A stretch of DNA of 64,000 bases, from positions 62,001 through 126,000 of the forward strand of contig JASBTD010000063.1 of the NCBI GenBank assembly GCA_030148605.1, given 5' to 3'. Source of the DNA: Erythrobacter sp. Lineage in GTDB: Bacteria > Pseudomonadota > Alphaproteobacteria > Sphingomonadales > Sphingomonadaceae. Below the pieces are notes generated by a model, which was not told where the DNA came from, made no database searches, and saw only the letters and a list, made by a program, of their open reading frames with translations. Positions within the stretch are counted from its first letter, which is position 1, and the number at the start of each line of letters is the position of its first letter. This document shows positions 7,940-17,798 of this stretch, piece after piece. Both the position numbers and the translations under genes were made by a program.

Positions 7940-10900
7940 TTAGAAACGTGTGCGCACTGTTACCGCAAAACGCCGACCAAGAGGATCAGCGATACCATTT
8001 GCTGCGCCGAAGTACTTATTCTGCGCGATCCGGTCCAGCAGGTTGGTAACTGAGAAGGTGAAGCGATAATCTTCCTCAACGTCGAAGAATACCGACGCAT
8101 TGAACAATGCATATGGATCACGACGGTTGATTTCACGGATTTCGACGCTGCGGTCGTTACGGGTCGCGAGCTGCCGGCCAACGAAGTTGCTCGATAGCAG
8201 TGCGCCCCAGTCATCGGTGAAATAGCGCAGATTCATCTGAGCTGTGAAGGTCGGGTCACCAAACGTACCATCGGTACGGTTTGTTACAACGCCCAGATTG
8301 TTGAAGTCGCGCTTAAGCGTGTAAAGAGCGCTCCCGTTTAGCGCCAGTGTTCCAGACCCACCCAAGAAGTTGTTCATGTTCCAGCTGAATACACCTTGCA
8401 ATGCTTCGTAGTTGAACTGAACACCGTTAGCAAAGCCGGTCGCAACGCCTGGGTTTGCCGGGTCATTGATCACCCAACCACCAATGTCACCGGTGCTGCC
8501 ATCAGGCAATGTACCCTGTGTTCCTGCCGGCTGGCGACGGATCAGCGAGCAGAACTGGTTACCGTTCGCCGGGTCCGTAGTGTCAAAATCCGGGTTGTCG
8601 AAACAGCCTGCGATGATGTCGTTCGTGCCGAGGAAAATAATCGGATTGTTGATCTCAACATTCACGTAATCAACCGCTAGCACGAAATTTTTCAGGAACC
8701 TTGGCTGGAAAACAGCACCAAGGGTCCATGCGTTGGCTTCTTCATTCAGCAGGTTCGGGTTGCCGCCAACAAGGATCGGAATCGATGCGTCAGCTGACGG
8801 GTCCTGATTGGCATTCGGGAATGCTCCAAGGAACGCCGCACAGTTGCTTGCGCGAACATCCGGATTTGGACCAGCATCCGGGTTTTCACAGGGCTGCCCC
8901 ACGAAACCAAATGCACCGGCTTGCGGCGAGAATAATTCGGAAATAGCCGGCGCACGGAATGACCTAGTGAAATTGCCACGGAACGTAATGTCCGGGATCG
9001 GAGAGATCCTCGCTCCTGCCGCCCAAGCGGTGAAGCCTCCATTCACGGTGTTGTCCACATAACGTGCGCGCCCGAAGATTTCGGCATTGTCGATGAATGG
9101 AATGCCATTTTCCGGCGATACCAGTGGAATCAGCACTTCGCCGAAGACTTCGTTCAGGGCGTAGTCGCCCGAAACAGACTCAATGGCGACGGCGCGGCCG
9201 AGGCCTTGTTCGGTGAATTCATCGGGAATGAATGCACCTTCTTCACGACGATATTCGTAACCGATGTTGAATCCGATGGGACCGGCACCCCAAAGGTCGA
9301 ACAAAGTCGAACCAAGGTTGGCGTTGATCACTTCCTGGTCCAGCGTTGCTTTCACAACTGCATCGTTGATTATATAATCAAGCGCTGCTTGCGAAGCACG
9401 GCCTTCGCCAAGAATGTTCAGGCCGACACAGTTTGGATCTGCAACCGGCGTACCGCCTGGAGCAAAGCCGGTGGCGAGAGCCGGATCGGTGGTGCAATTC
9501 CCGTTCACGTCGACGCTGATGGCGTTGATGAAGTTCTGACGGTTGATGTCCTGACGGAACGTATTGATTACGTTTTCGCCGCGGTTGTAGCTGACATCGA
9601 AGTTCCAGTCGCGTCCCAGCGCCTCAAATTCGCCACGGAGCCCGATCACTCCGCGTTTCACTTCGTTCTCGCCGTAACCGGTAAGGTCGGCAAGGTCGAG
9701 GTTTACACGGGAAAGACGGAATGCGGATACACCAGCGTCATTCAACACGCCGCGCGCCTGAGCTGTAAGGAACGGGTTGTCGATCGTGAATACAGGGCTG
9801 CCGCTGGACCCGCCAAACAGGACCGTGTTGAAAGTCGGCTGCTGAACAAGCTCGTCAGCCCGTGATTTGAAATACCAACCTTCAACATAGGCTTCGATAC
9901 CGGGAGTGAATTCCCAGGTGGCGAACAGGTTGCCGGTGGTCCGGCGCACGTCCGAAGTAATCTGGCCAAAGTCCGAGAACTGGAAGCCATCGCCGCCGAT
10001 GCTGCGAATGCCGTTGGTCAGAACACCGATATCATAAGGAACCAGGTTCCCTTCCGGATCAAATTCGCGCTGAAGGCTAAGCGGACCGCCAAAGATTACA
10101 CCGCCCCGTGAAAGGAAAGGAATACTAGTGTCGAAGAACTGCACAAACGGTGGGTTGCCATCAGGATCATCAACGCCGCCGCCATTGTCCGCGCCAAAGT
10201 TGGGATTGACACGGAGCGCGTTGGACGCAGGGTTTGCTGCGTTTGCTGCGTTGTTGCTCAATGTCTGAATGTTCTGACGGTAAATCGCACGATCATTCTG
10301 TAGTAGGCCATCGACCTCGTCATGCGAGATGGCGACCGTCACGTTCAATGTGTCGTCAAGGAAGTTGAAGCCTGCTACGCCGGACAGGTTGTAGCGGAAG
10401 TTGTCACCACGCTCCGTAATGGCCGAAGTCGCACTGAAGACGATGTCGTCAAAGCGTGTTTTCAGAACAACGTTTGTGGTGCCGCCAATGGCGTCAGAAC
10501 CGTAAACTGGTGCGCCACCCACAGCAACGATATCGACTTTATCGATCAGTACAGTGGGAACAACGTTAAGGTCGACCTGAGTGCCCGCTCCGGCGTTGTT
10601 GAAAACGGTCGGCGGGTTAGAGTTCACGAAACGGCGGCCGTTAATAAGGGTTAGCGTCCGGTTCGAGCCCAGACCAAAGGTGTTCACGAAGTTAACACCC
10701 TGACCGAAAGATCCTTGGGCCCCTGCCGGTGTAACTGAACCCTGATAGATCGGGAGTTCGTTCAGAGCGTCCGCGACGTTGGTCAGGTTGCGGTCTTCGA
10801 TATATTCCTCGTTCAGAACAACCAAAGGCTCTTTGGAATCGGCAGAATCCGGGGTCCGGATACGCGAGCCGGTTACTGTGATGTAACCAGTGGCTTCGAC

Positions 10901-11083
10901 TGGTGCTTCTCCAGCTACATCGCAGACGCCACCTTCGTCGGCATCGACACAGTCCGGTGCTTCGGCAGACGCATCCTGCGCAGCGGCAGGATCTGCAAAC
11001 GCAACAAGCGAAAGAGCCGCTATGCCCGCGCCAGCAAAAAGGCGACCCTTTGCAAGGCCGACGGCTCCAAAAGTCTTTCTCAT
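7940..11083 (-). CDS. TonB-dependent outer-membrane receptor
   Basis: A 1047-residue TonB-dependent transporter. It has a signal peptide ('GIAALSLVAFADPAAAQ'), then a TonB-box-like stretch 'YITVTGSRIR'. The plug domain follows with 'NRTLTLINGRRFVNS', 'LIDKVDIVAVGGAPVYGSDA' and 'IGGTTNVV'. A long beta-barrel ends in an aromatic residue ('FAVTVRTRF'). Such proteins import large or scarce substrates with energy passed from TonB-ExbBD. The plug signature is shared with the receptor at 12143-15019, so the two are probably paralogues, but barrel loops differ and the ligand is unknown. The 5' region runs to 11300 and carries a GGGGA site upstream of the ATG. Confidence 0.93.
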   Translation of the reverse strand: MRKTFGAVGLAKGRLFAGAGIAALSLVAFADPAAAQDASAEAPDCVDADEGGVCDVAGEAPVEATGYITVTGSRIRTPDSADSKEPLVVLNEEYIEDRNLTNVADALNELPIYQGSVTPAGAQGSFGQGVNFVNTFGLGSNRTLTLINGRRFVNSNPPTVFNNAGAGTQVDLNVVPTVLIDKVDIVAVGGAPVYGSDAIGGTTNVVLKTRFDDIVFSATSAITERGDNFRYNLSGVAGFNFLDDTLNVTVAISHDEVDGLLQNDRAIYRQNIQTLSNNAANAANPASNALRVNPNFGADNGGGVDDPDGNPPFVQFFDTSIPFLSRGGVIFGGPLSLQREFDPEGNLVPYDIGVLTNGIRSIGGDGFQFSDFGQITSDVRRTTGNLFATWEFTPGIEAYVEGWYFKSRADELVQQPTFNTVLFGGSSGSPVFTIDNPFLTAQARGVLNDAGVSAFRLSRVNLDLADLTGYGENEVKRGVIGLRGEFEALGRDWNFDVSYNRGENVINTFRQDINRQNFINAISVDVNGNCTTDPALATGFAPGGTPVADPNCVGLNILGEGRASQAALDYIINDAVVKATLDQEVINANLGSTLFDLWGAGPIGFNIGYEYRREEGAFIPDEFTEQGLGRAVAIESVSGDYALNEVFGEVLIPLVSPENGIPFIDNAEIFGRARYVDNTVNGGFTAWAAGARISPIPDITFRGNFTRSFRAPAISELFSPQAGAFGFVGQPCENPDAGPNPDVRASNCAAFLGAFPNANQDPSADASIPILVGGNPNLLNEEANAWTLGAVFQPRFLKNFVLAVDYVNVEINNPIIFLGTNDIIAGCFDNPDFDTTDPANGNQFCSLIRRQPAGTQGTLPDGSTGDIGGWVINDPANPGVATGFANGVQFNYEALQGVFSWNMNNFLGGSGTLALNGSALYTLKRDFNNLGVVTNRTDGTFGDPTFTAQMNLRYFTDDWGALLSSNFVGRQLATRNDRSVEIREINRRDPYALFNASVFFDVEEDYRFTFSVTNLLDRIAQNKYFGAANGIADPLGRRFAVTVRTRF

Positions 11084-11300
11084 GAGTTTTCAGTCCCCGT
11101 TGGTTTGGCCGCTTCGCGACCGTTACGACTTCAATTCTGGAAATTCCTGTCCCCCCTTTGCTGCTGGGCAAGAATCCATCAGTGATTGATGCGCAAGTCG
11201 GATGGACAGTGCAAACAAAATGACCTAAAAATTAACGAGTGTCGTGACGGCGTTGTTTTTGAGCAACAAAACTGTCCGCTCTATGCAGGTTCACAGCGAA
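11084..11300. other. Leader/intergenic region upstream of the minus-strand receptor
   Basis: 217 bp between the receptor start and the end of the next minus-strand gene. It is relatively A/T rich around 11220-11290. An imperfect gttgt/acaac pair near 11250-11272 could act as a weak terminator for the upstream gene. I see no convincing promoter consensus and no open frame. Confidence 0.4.
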
Positions 11301-11858
11301 TTATTGCACGCGAGAGCCCTTAACGCCCATCTGTCCGTCGATGCGGACGAAAAAGCTGCCCAGCGATGCCTTTTTGAATACGACTGGATCACCCACCTCG
11401 ATTCGGCTTAACCTGCGCGGGATGCTGCTGATTTCCCAGGTTGCGCCTTCCTCCGTCGTGAAGCGGACGCCGCGCCTCCCCATGTAGCGTACGCTGGTGA
11501 TTGTTGTTTCCAGCAGCTCGCCTTCTTCGTCATCTCCGCCAAACAGACCGATCTTGGGCAGGGAAAAACCGAAAAGGCGCCGCTTTGTCTGGCGAACATC
11601 CTCACGGTCAACGATCTGCACGTCGCCGGCCTCTGTCGCGGCCACCATTGAGGCGACGGCGCTATCGAAGCACGCGAGACGGGCCGTTTCTTCTGTTACG
11701 GCCTGACAGGATTTGAGGGTGTCGAGATAATCGGTCGGTGGAACTTGCGCCCCATCATCCTGAGCATGAGCAGGAGGCGCGCTGAAGGTGAGTATGGCGC
11801 AGGCCCCAAGCCCTGCCAAAAAACGCGCCTGATGGGATAATTGAGCGACTCGTTTCAT
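11301..11858 (-). CDS. Exported hypothetical protein
   Basis: A protein of 185 residues. The ATG at 11856-11858 is chosen over an upstream in-frame start because GGAGA lies about 8 nt before it and the protein then starts with a signal peptide ('RFLAGLGACAILTFSAPPAHAQ'). The mature part has two Cys ('LKSCQAVTEETARLACFDSA'), an LxACFD motif seen in small exported proteins of this order. A charged linker and a C-terminal beta segment follow ('RYMGRRGVRFTTEEGATWEI', 'VFKKASLGSFFVRIDG'). No catalytic motif is evident. It sits between two TonB receptors; whether it serves them is unknown. Confidence 0.7.
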   Translation of the reverse strand: MKRVAQLSHQARFLAGLGACAILTFSAPPAHAQDDGAQVPPTDYLDTLKSCQAVTEETARLACFDSAVASMVAATEAGDVQIVDREDVRQTKRRLFGFSLPKIGLFGGDDEEGELLETTITSVRYMGRRGVRFTTEEGATWEISSIPRRLSRIEVGDPVVFKKASLGSFFVRIDGQMGVKGSRVQ

Positions 11859-11979
11859 TAAAAAGTCTCCATGCAAGGCGACCAAAGAACCCAAGCAATC
11901 ATGGTAAAGCCGCCCTTCACCACGTTCGCCGCGTACGATTATTACAAAAACGCGCCCTTATAAACCCCGTCTGCGAACT

Positions 11980-12001
11980 CCTGTGTCCTGTATGCCACAG
12001 G
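11980..12001. promoter_or_regulatory. Inverted repeat in the divergent receptor promoter region
   Basis: The arms cctgtg (11980-11985) and cacagg (11996-12001) are exact reverse complements 10 bp apart, a spacing consistent with a dimeric regulator. It lies in the 284-bp gap between two divergent genes, about 140 bp before the plus-strand receptor. The role is inferred only. Confidence 0.3.
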
Positions 12002-12073
12002 TGATCCTTAACCTTAGAGTACATCGACCGCTGAGATTGCGATACCGAAACGCTCTGTCATAAGCCCGAATCA

Positions 12074-12091
12074 TACGGATGGATGTCCGTA
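12074..12091. promoter_or_regulatory. Second inverted repeat upstream of the plus-strand receptor
   Basis: tacgga (12074-12079) and tccgta (12086-12091) pair perfectly around 6 bp. Located 52 bp before the receptor ATG, it could be an operator or a leader hairpin in the mRNA. Confidence 0.3.
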
Positions 12092-12142
12092 AATATGAGA
12101 GTGCCTGCCACAAGGGCGTGGGCATTGATCAAGGGGAAAAAA

Positions 12143-15019
12143 ATGGACCGCTTTAGCAAAGCATCATTGCTGACCGGCACGATCATGGCAGGTGCCATGT
12201 TCGCTACGCCGGCCTACGCACAAGACTCTGAAGAAGCCGCTGCGGATGACAACTTCATCGTTGTTACCGGTTCGCGCATTCAACAGCTTAACGTCGAAAC
12301 TGCTGCTCCGGTTGCAGTGGTCGAAGCCGAAGAATTCTCGCTTTCGGGTACGGTCAACGTTGAAAACGTGATCAACACTCTCCCGCAGGTTGTTCCGGGC
12401 TTTACTTCTAACTCGAATAACCCGGGTACTGGTACTTCGACTCTGAACCTTCGCGGTCTGGGTTCAAACCGCACGCTGGTTCTCGTCAACGGCCGTCGCT
12501 GGCTGTCGTATGACACCGGGCAAATCGTTGACCTTAACACCATCCCGCAGTTCCTGCTGGGTTCGGTTGACGTTGTGACCGGTGGTGCTTCGGCCGTTTA
12601 CGGTTCGGACGCTATGTCGGGTGTTGTTAACTTCAATCTGCGTAAGATTGAAGGTGTCGAAATGGGTGGTCAGTATGGGATCACTGAAGAAGGCGATGGC
12701 GCACGTTACCAAATATATGGCGCAATCGGCACCAGCTTTGATGATGGCCGCGGTAGCGCGACTGTTTTCGCTGAATACTATCAGCGTGACCCAATCTTCC
12801 AGGGTGACCGTGCATTCTCGAACTTCGCACTTGGTGGTGAGACCTTCGGCCTGCCGCTTCTGCAGTTCGGTTCTTCGACCCTCCCGAATGGTGTGATCCG
12901 TTACTTTGGTGATGGCGACCTTACCGGCACTGAATTCGCTGCGAACCGTGCAGTTGTGTTCGACGACGTACCGGGCGAATTCCGTACCCGTACCGGCGAC
13001 ACCTATAACTATGCACCGGTTAACTACCTGCAGCTTCCGCAAGAGCGTTACCTGCTGGGTGGTATGGCAGACTACGAAGTCGTTGATGGTCACACGGCCT
13101 ACACCGAAATCGCGTTCGTCAACAACCGCGTGGCTCAGGAACTGGCTGCAACGCCGGTAACCGGTACTTTCAACGTTAATCTGGCAACCATTCAGCCGTT
13201 CCTTTCGGCTGGTGACTTCGCTCAGCTTCAACAGTTGAACGACACCGAAAGCGATGGTGACCCGGAGAACATCGCCCTGTTCCTTCAGCGTCGTACTATT
13301 GAAACCGGAGCACGTAACTCGCTCGACGAACGGAACGCATTCCGCGTTCTCGCAGGTGTTAAAGGCGACATCACCGATAACCTGTTCTACGATGCTTATT
13401 ACATGTACGCCCGTACACGCAACGCCAACGTACAGGCTGGTAACATCTCGCGTTCGGCCTTCCAGGCTGGCCTCGACGGGACTGGCACTACGATCAACCC
13501 GTTTGGTCTTGGCACTCTGACGCCTGCAATGGTTGATGCAATCAGCATTCAGGCACAGAACGGCGATATCTCGACTGTTGAAGTGGCTTCGGCCTCTGTT
13601 ACCGGTTTCCTCGGCAGCCTCGGTTTTGGCGGTGGCGACATCGGCTTCGCTGTCGGTGCAGAATATCGCGGCGTTGGTTCAGAGTTCATTCCTGACACTG
13701 CGCTGTCTTCGGGCGACGTGATCGGCTTTAACGCTGGTGACGCGACTGAAGGTCAGTACAGCGTCAAGGAAGTCTTCGCCGAAGTTAACGTCCCGATTTT
13801 CGAGATGGAAAACGGCATGGGCATGGAATTCAGCGGTGCTGCTCGTTACTCCGACTACTCGCTTGACGCAGTCGGCGGCGTATGGACCTATGCTGGTGGC
13901 CTTGAATTCGCCGTGAACGACGCAATTAAGCTGCGGGGTCAGTATCAGCGTGCGGTGCGTGCACCGAACGTGGGTGAACTGTTCGGCGGTCAGGCAATCG
14001 GCTTTCCGGGTGCAACCGACCCGTGCTCGACTGCTGCTGCTGCTGCTGATCCGACCATCACTGCACTGTGCACCGCCACCGGCGTGCCAGCAGGAAGCGT
14101 TGGTGATCCGGGTATCCAGCTGAACGCTCAGATCCCGGCACTGTTCGGTGGTAACCCGAACCTGCAAGAAGAAACCTCCACCAGCTGGAGCGTTGGCGTC
14201 GTTCTGCGTCCGGACAACATCATTCCGGGCCTGACCATCACTGCTGACTACTTCGACATCAAGATCGAAGATGCAGTTTCGGCCATCGGTCTGCAGACCG
14301 GCTTCGACCTGTGCTTCGAAGAAGTTCAGGATCTGGCTGATCCGATCTGTGCGCCTTACCTCAACATCCGTAACGCTGCGGGTCAGATCACAGTGGACAA
14401 TCCGCCGCTGGTTTCCACTGCAAACGTTGCAGAACTGGGCGTATCGGGCATCGACCTTCAGGTGAACTATGGCACTTCGCTGCCGTTCTCGTTGCTCACG
14501 GACACCGGTGAATCGCAGTTCAACCTGATGTTCCTCGGTACATGGTCTGAAAGTGCGTACTTCCAGCCGCTGGTGGTTCGTGACGATGTCATCGAATGTG
14601 CAGGCCAGTTCGGTCTGACCTGTGGTGAACCGACTGCTTCGTTCAAGTGGACGTCGCGTTTCAGCTGGGTCGACGGTCCGCTGACCACTTCGGTTCGCTG
14701 GCGTCACCTCAGCGCAGTTGATGACCTGTCGTACAACTTCAACGACTTCGGTGGTACGGAAACGATTCCGGCATACGACCTGATCGACCTTACCTTCTCT
14801 GTCGATGCGACAGAGAACGTGACCCTTTCGCTTGGCGTCAACAACCTGTTCAACACTCTGCCGACTGCGCCGACCTTCGACGCAGATGGCTTTGTAACCA
14901 ACACAGATTCGCTCAACGGTCTGCTGCTTGGCGATAACCAGGAACAGGCAAATACTTACCCGAGCACTTACGACGTGCTGGGCCGTGACTTCTTCATCTC
15001 TGTTGCGTTCAAGTTCTAA
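12143..15019 (+). CDS. TonB-dependent outer-membrane receptor, probably highly expressed
   Basis: A 958-residue receptor. I chose the ATG at 12143: AAGGGGA lies just upstream and the product then starts with a signal peptide ('LLTGTIMAGAMFATPAYAQ'). After a TonB-box-like 'FIVVTGSRI' comes the plug domain ('LGSNRTLVLVNGRRWL', 'VDVVTGGASAVYGSDAMSGV'). A large barrel ends in '...FFISVAFKF', the aromatic terminus needed for BAM insertion. Codons are strongly skewed to GGT, GTT, CGT and GCT compared with neighbours, as in abundant envelope proteins. A run of five GCT codons at about 14033-14047 encodes a poly-Ala loop next to Cys residues. The substrate is unknown. Confidence 0.93.
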   Translation: MDRFSKASLLTGTIMAGAMFATPAYAQDSEEAAADDNFIVVTGSRIQQLNVETAAPVAVVEAEEFSLSGTVNVENVINTLPQVVPGFTSNSNNPGTGTSTLNLRGLGSNRTLVLVNGRRWLSYDTGQIVDLNTIPQFLLGSVDVVTGGASAVYGSDAMSGVVNFNLRKIEGVEMGGQYGITEEGDGARYQIYGAIGTSFDDGRGSATVFAEYYQRDPIFQGDRAFSNFALGGETFGLPLLQFGSSTLPNGVIRYFGDGDLTGTEFAANRAVVFDDVPGEFRTRTGDTYNYAPVNYLQLPQERYLLGGMADYEVVDGHTAYTEIAFVNNRVAQELAATPVTGTFNVNLATIQPFLSAGDFAQLQQLNDTESDGDPENIALFLQRRTIETGARNSLDERNAFRVLAGVKGDITDNLFYDAYYMYARTRNANVQAGNISRSAFQAGLDGTGTTINPFGLGTLTPAMVDAISIQAQNGDISTVEVASASVTGFLGSLGFGGGDIGFAVGAEYRGVGSEFIPDTALSSGDVIGFNAGDATEGQYSVKEVFAEVNVPIFEMENGMGMEFSGAARYSDYSLDAVGGVWTYAGGLEFAVNDAIKLRGQYQRAVRAPNVGELFGGQAIGFPGATDPCSTAAAAADPTITALCTATGVPAGSVGDPGIQLNAQIPALFGGNPNLQEETSTSWSVGVVLRPDNIIPGLTITADYFDIKIEDAVSAIGLQTGFDLCFEEVQDLADPICAPYLNIRNAAGQITVDNPPLVSTANVAELGVSGIDLQVNYGTSLPFSLLTDTGESQFNLMFLGTWSESAYFQPLVVRDDVIECAGQFGLTCGEPTASFKWTSRFSWVDGPLTTSVRWRHLSAVDDLSYNFNDFGGTETIPAYDLIDLTFSVDATENVTLSLGVNNLFNTLPTAPTFDADGFVTNTDSLNGLLLGDNQEQANTYPSTYDVLGRDFFISVAFKF

Positions 15020-15054
15020 GAACGACGCAGCTTAAGATAAGAGCTACAGAATTG

Positions 15055-15085
15055 GGGCGGTGGACTTTGGTCTGCCGCCCTTTTT
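15055..15085 (+). terminator. Rho-independent terminator of the receptor gene
   Basis: gggcgg (15055-15060) pairs with ccgccc (15075-15080), with additional inner pairs, followed directly by TTTTT (15081-15085). It lies 36 bp after the stop codon. Confidence 0.8.
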
Positions 15086-15186
15086 CGATGCGCGCTGCGA
15101 CGGCATATTCATAAATGGATTAGGGGCCGCGCACGCAAAATTTGCTGCACCGACTGGTGCGTGCGCAGGCTGAAATCTGCAATCGA

Positions 15187-16092
15187 TCAGTTGAAGATAA
15201 GAAAGTCCGCAATCGCGCGGCCGCCCGGCTGGTTCACTGTTTCAGTGCTTTTCAGCGACAGCCCGGCCTTTTGCATGGCCGCGTGCAAGGCGTCCCGCGC
15301 ATCAGCAATGCCACAGGCGCGTTCGAGCGATGCGATCCGGCCGATTTCATTGGTCGCCTGTGCTTCAATGGATTGCGCGCTTTCAAGAATATCCTCGGCA
15401 CCCGCCTTTGCCCCCAATAACACCGCACGCCGCAGAGCTTCGGGAATTTCCCAAGCGGGGCTTTCCTGCCCGTGTGCCCGTGCGCCCAACATGGCGAGCG
15501 CTGCCATGACCTGCGCAGCGACTTTGATGCCGCCTTCGGGGGCCGTCAAGGCATTCTTCAACACAGCGATCACCTGCTTTTCGCTCAACGCCCAGTCGAT
15601 CGCTGCACGGCGTTTGAGGTTATGTTCAAGTATCGGTCCATCGCCGCGATGCACCATCAGGCCAACAGTGCCCCCCGGTTTCAGAACATTGGCGATCTCC
15701 ACCGCAGAAGCAGCGACATCGCCATATTCAAAGCCGAATTGACTTACGACCGCATCAAAGCTGTCTGTATCAAACGGCAAGTCTTCCATCGCAACGCCGC
15801 CGCGCGTTTCTGTTCCGTCTGGGGCTGGTGGCACTTGCGGTGCAAGATCCACACCCATCAACGTTAGATCAGAGCGTTTCTCGCGCATCCATCGCAATAT
15901 GCGGCCATCTCCGGTTGCCAGATCGAGGACGTTCGCGCCCTGAGGCAGGTCGGCGATGATACCGTGCCATGCGGCCTTCTGCGCGGTCTCTATTTCTGCC
16001 CAGCGTTGTGGGAGGCACCCGCCTCCCTTGCCTTGAGAATTATTGGCCCAGAATTCGCTCCAGGCAGTGGCATCATTGTTCGATTTCGTCAT
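15187..16092 (-). CDS. Class I SAM-dependent methyltransferase
   Basis: A protein of about 301 residues with the SAM-binding motif I 'VLDLATGDGRILRWM', the acidic post-I region 'LMGVDLAPQ', and 'FDAVVSQFGFEYGD' and 'VLKPGGTVGLMVHRGD' as motifs II and III. This is a Methyltransf_11/25-type fold related to UbiE/SmtA-like enzymes. The methyl acceptor is not evident. The ATG at 16090-16092 overlaps the stop of the upstream TPR-oxygenase gene as TGATG, which points to translational coupling. A GTG one codon earlier is also possible. It is the last gene of a three-gene minus-strand unit. Confidence 0.85.
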   Translation of the reverse strand: MTKSNNDATAWSEFWANNSQGKGGGCLPQRWAEIETAQKAAWHGIIADLPQGANVLDLATGDGRILRWMREKRSDLTLMGVDLAPQVPPAPDGTETRGGVAMEDLPFDTDSFDAVVSQFGFEYGDVAASAVEIANVLKPGGTVGLMVHRGDGPILEHNLKRRAAIDWALSEKQVIAVLKNALTAPEGGIKVAAQVMAALAMLGARAHGQESPAWEIPEALRRAVLLGAKAGAEDILESAQSIEAQATNEIGRIASLERACGIADARDALHAAMQKAGLSLKSTETVNQPGGRAIADFLIFN

Positions 16093-17798
16093 CACGTCAT
16101 CTCATGCGCGGTCACGACATCGAAGGCAACCGTCATCCTTTCCGCTGACCCAAACGGAGTGGTGCCGTGGTACAATGTCGATGGAAACAGCGCGAGATGC
16201 CCCGGCTTGGGCTGGATCGTTTGCAAAGGCCCCAAATCCATACGCAGATCAGGGGGAGGGCGGCCAACTTCGAGCCAGCCTTCCTTTGCTTCCTCGTCCC
16301 GCGCTGCCTCTGGTACGATCAGGTAGAGCGCGCTGGATATGATTCCCTGTGGATGGATGTGTGCGGTGTGATAGTCACCGCTTTTACCTTCTGCTCCGGT
16401 CAATCGAACCGACCACGATCCTGCCAGGCGCCACGGTGTATCGCGATGCCTCAGCAGTGGGTGCGACGCATCCTTTGCCGCAAGATCGGCGCGATATTCT
16501 TCCAATGTGTCGCAAATTGCTTGATGCAGTTCCGCCAGCAGCGGCTCTGTCCGATGGAACAATATGCCGCGGGTCTGCGTCCCTCCGCGAAGGCTCTGAC
16601 CCAAGGGCATTGACGATCCCGCGTGAAGAGCGCGTAGCTCAGCAATGACATCCTCGATCAAACCCTCGCGTCCTGCTAGCGGTCTGAACTGGACCAACCC
16701 TGCTTGCTCGTGCAACCACGCGCCGCGCTCATCATCAGCCAGTCGCCATGCAATCCCGCGCAAGGCCCATGCCGATATATCCCACGGATTGGAATCGAGC
16801 GCCCGTTCGAGCAATTGCAGCGCGCGACCTGTATCGCGTCCACGCAAACGATGGCGGGCTTCGTGCAGGGCACCCACTGGGGAATCTATCTGCAAATCAG
16901 CAAAAATCTCCTCGGCCCGGTCCCATTCGCCAGCCGAACCAGCGTGAACCGCTTCGAGCAGCGCAAAATGCGGCTCATTGGGAAAACGCATGCGCGCCTG
17001 CGCAGCAATTTCTGCCGCCCGTGCGGCATGATCCAGTCCCGCGAGCGTTTCTGCATGGATTGCGGCAATGTTCGGGTCCTGAGGCGCGCGTGCCGCAGCC
17101 TCGGCAAAAGGCCGGGTAAATTCGGGATCGCCTGAAGCTAGTCGTAGCCCCGAAAGAAACGTGAGATTGGCGATAAAACCCGGTGCCTGTACCGCGACCT
17201 GCTCGGCGATCGTGCGTGCACCTGCGATATCGCCTGCAACCTCCAGCGCTTGCGCTTTACCCAGCCATAGGTCGGCTTCGCCCGGATTAACCGCCAGTGC
17301 CGCGTCAAAGCGGGCCACTGCACCGCCTTCTCCACGCTCCAATGCGACACGCGCGCGTCCGTGGAGTGCCTTTGCGTGCTGCGCGTTGGCCACAAGTGCT
17401 GCATCATACCATTTCGCAGCCTCAGCAGGATCACCCGCTTCGCGCGCGCAGCCTGCGCGAACGCTGCAATATTTAGGCAATCGGCTGCCCGCTTGCTCGA
17501 TTGGCTTTAACGCTGTGATCGCCTCCAATGGCCTGCCCAACCGCTGCAAGGCGATGGCGTGATTGATCACATAGTCCAAATTATCGGGAGCATGTCTGCA
17601 GGCTTCGGAAAAGTGATCTCTGGCGGCAGTGACATCGCCTAACTGCATCACCAATTCGCCTGCCATATTGGCAAGCATCGGTTCAGATGGATAGGCGCGT
17701 AGGGCTTCTTCCATGACCTTGCGCGCTCCGGCAAGATCGCCGGTTTGCGCGATGCTGCGGGCCCTGTTGACCCAGTCACTCACTGCATCTCGCTTCAT
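16092..17798 (-). CDS. TPR-repeat protein with C-terminal 2OG-Fe(II) oxygenase-like domain
   Basis: 568 residues. Roughly residues 1-380 are tetratricopeptide repeats ('AGARKVMEEALRAYPSEPML', 'ALLEAVHAGSAGEWDRAEEI', 'LLERALDSNPWDISAWALRG'). The C-terminal ~190 residues look like the putative 2OG-Fe(II) oxygenase family PF13759: 'HTAHIHPQGIISSALYLIVP' with the iron-binding His cluster near residue 475, then 'GHLALFPSTLYHGTTPF' and 'RMTVAFDV' with the distal His and the Arg for 2-oxoglutarate. The TPR part probably docks a protein or peptide substrate. It overlaps the upstream oxygenase gene by 4 bp (ATGA) and the methyltransferase by TGATG. Confidence 0.85.
   Translation of the reverse strand: MKRDAVSDWVNRARSIAQTGDLAGARKVMEEALRAYPSEPMLANMAGELVMQLGDVTAARDHFSEACRHAPDNLDYVINHAIALQRLGRPLEAITALKPIEQAGSRLPKYCSVRAGCAREAGDPAEAAKWYDAALVANAQHAKALHGRARVALERGEGGAVARFDAALAVNPGEADLWLGKAQALEVAGDIAGARTIAEQVAVQAPGFIANLTFLSGLRLASGDPEFTRPFAEAAARAPQDPNIAAIHAETLAGLDHAARAAEIAAQARMRFPNEPHFALLEAVHAGSAGEWDRAEEIFADLQIDSPVGALHEARHRLRGRDTGRALQLLERALDSNPWDISAWALRGIAWRLADDERGAWLHEQAGLVQFRPLAGREGLIEDVIAELRALHAGSSMPLGQSLRGGTQTRGILFHRTEPLLAELHQAICDTLEEYRADLAAKDASHPLLRHRDTPWRLAGSWSVRLTGAEGKSGDYHTAHIHPQGIISSALYLIVPEAARDEEAKEGWLEVGRPPPDLRMDLGPLQTIQPKPGHLALFPSTLYHGTTPFGSAERMTVAFDVVTAHEMT

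Noticed and set aside
12464-13231. Minus-strand open frame of 255 codons
   Set aside because: Antisense to the same receptor gene; no ribosome site or domain.
14033-14047. Five consecutive GCT codons in the receptor
   Set aside because: Too short and in frame; likely a neutral poly-Ala loop rather than a phase-variation tract.
13679-14707. Long minus-strand open frame (342 codons) inside the plus-strand TonB receptor
   Set aside because: It is antisense to a clear receptor gene; its protein has no recognisable domain and a composition typical of reverse-strand shadow frames.
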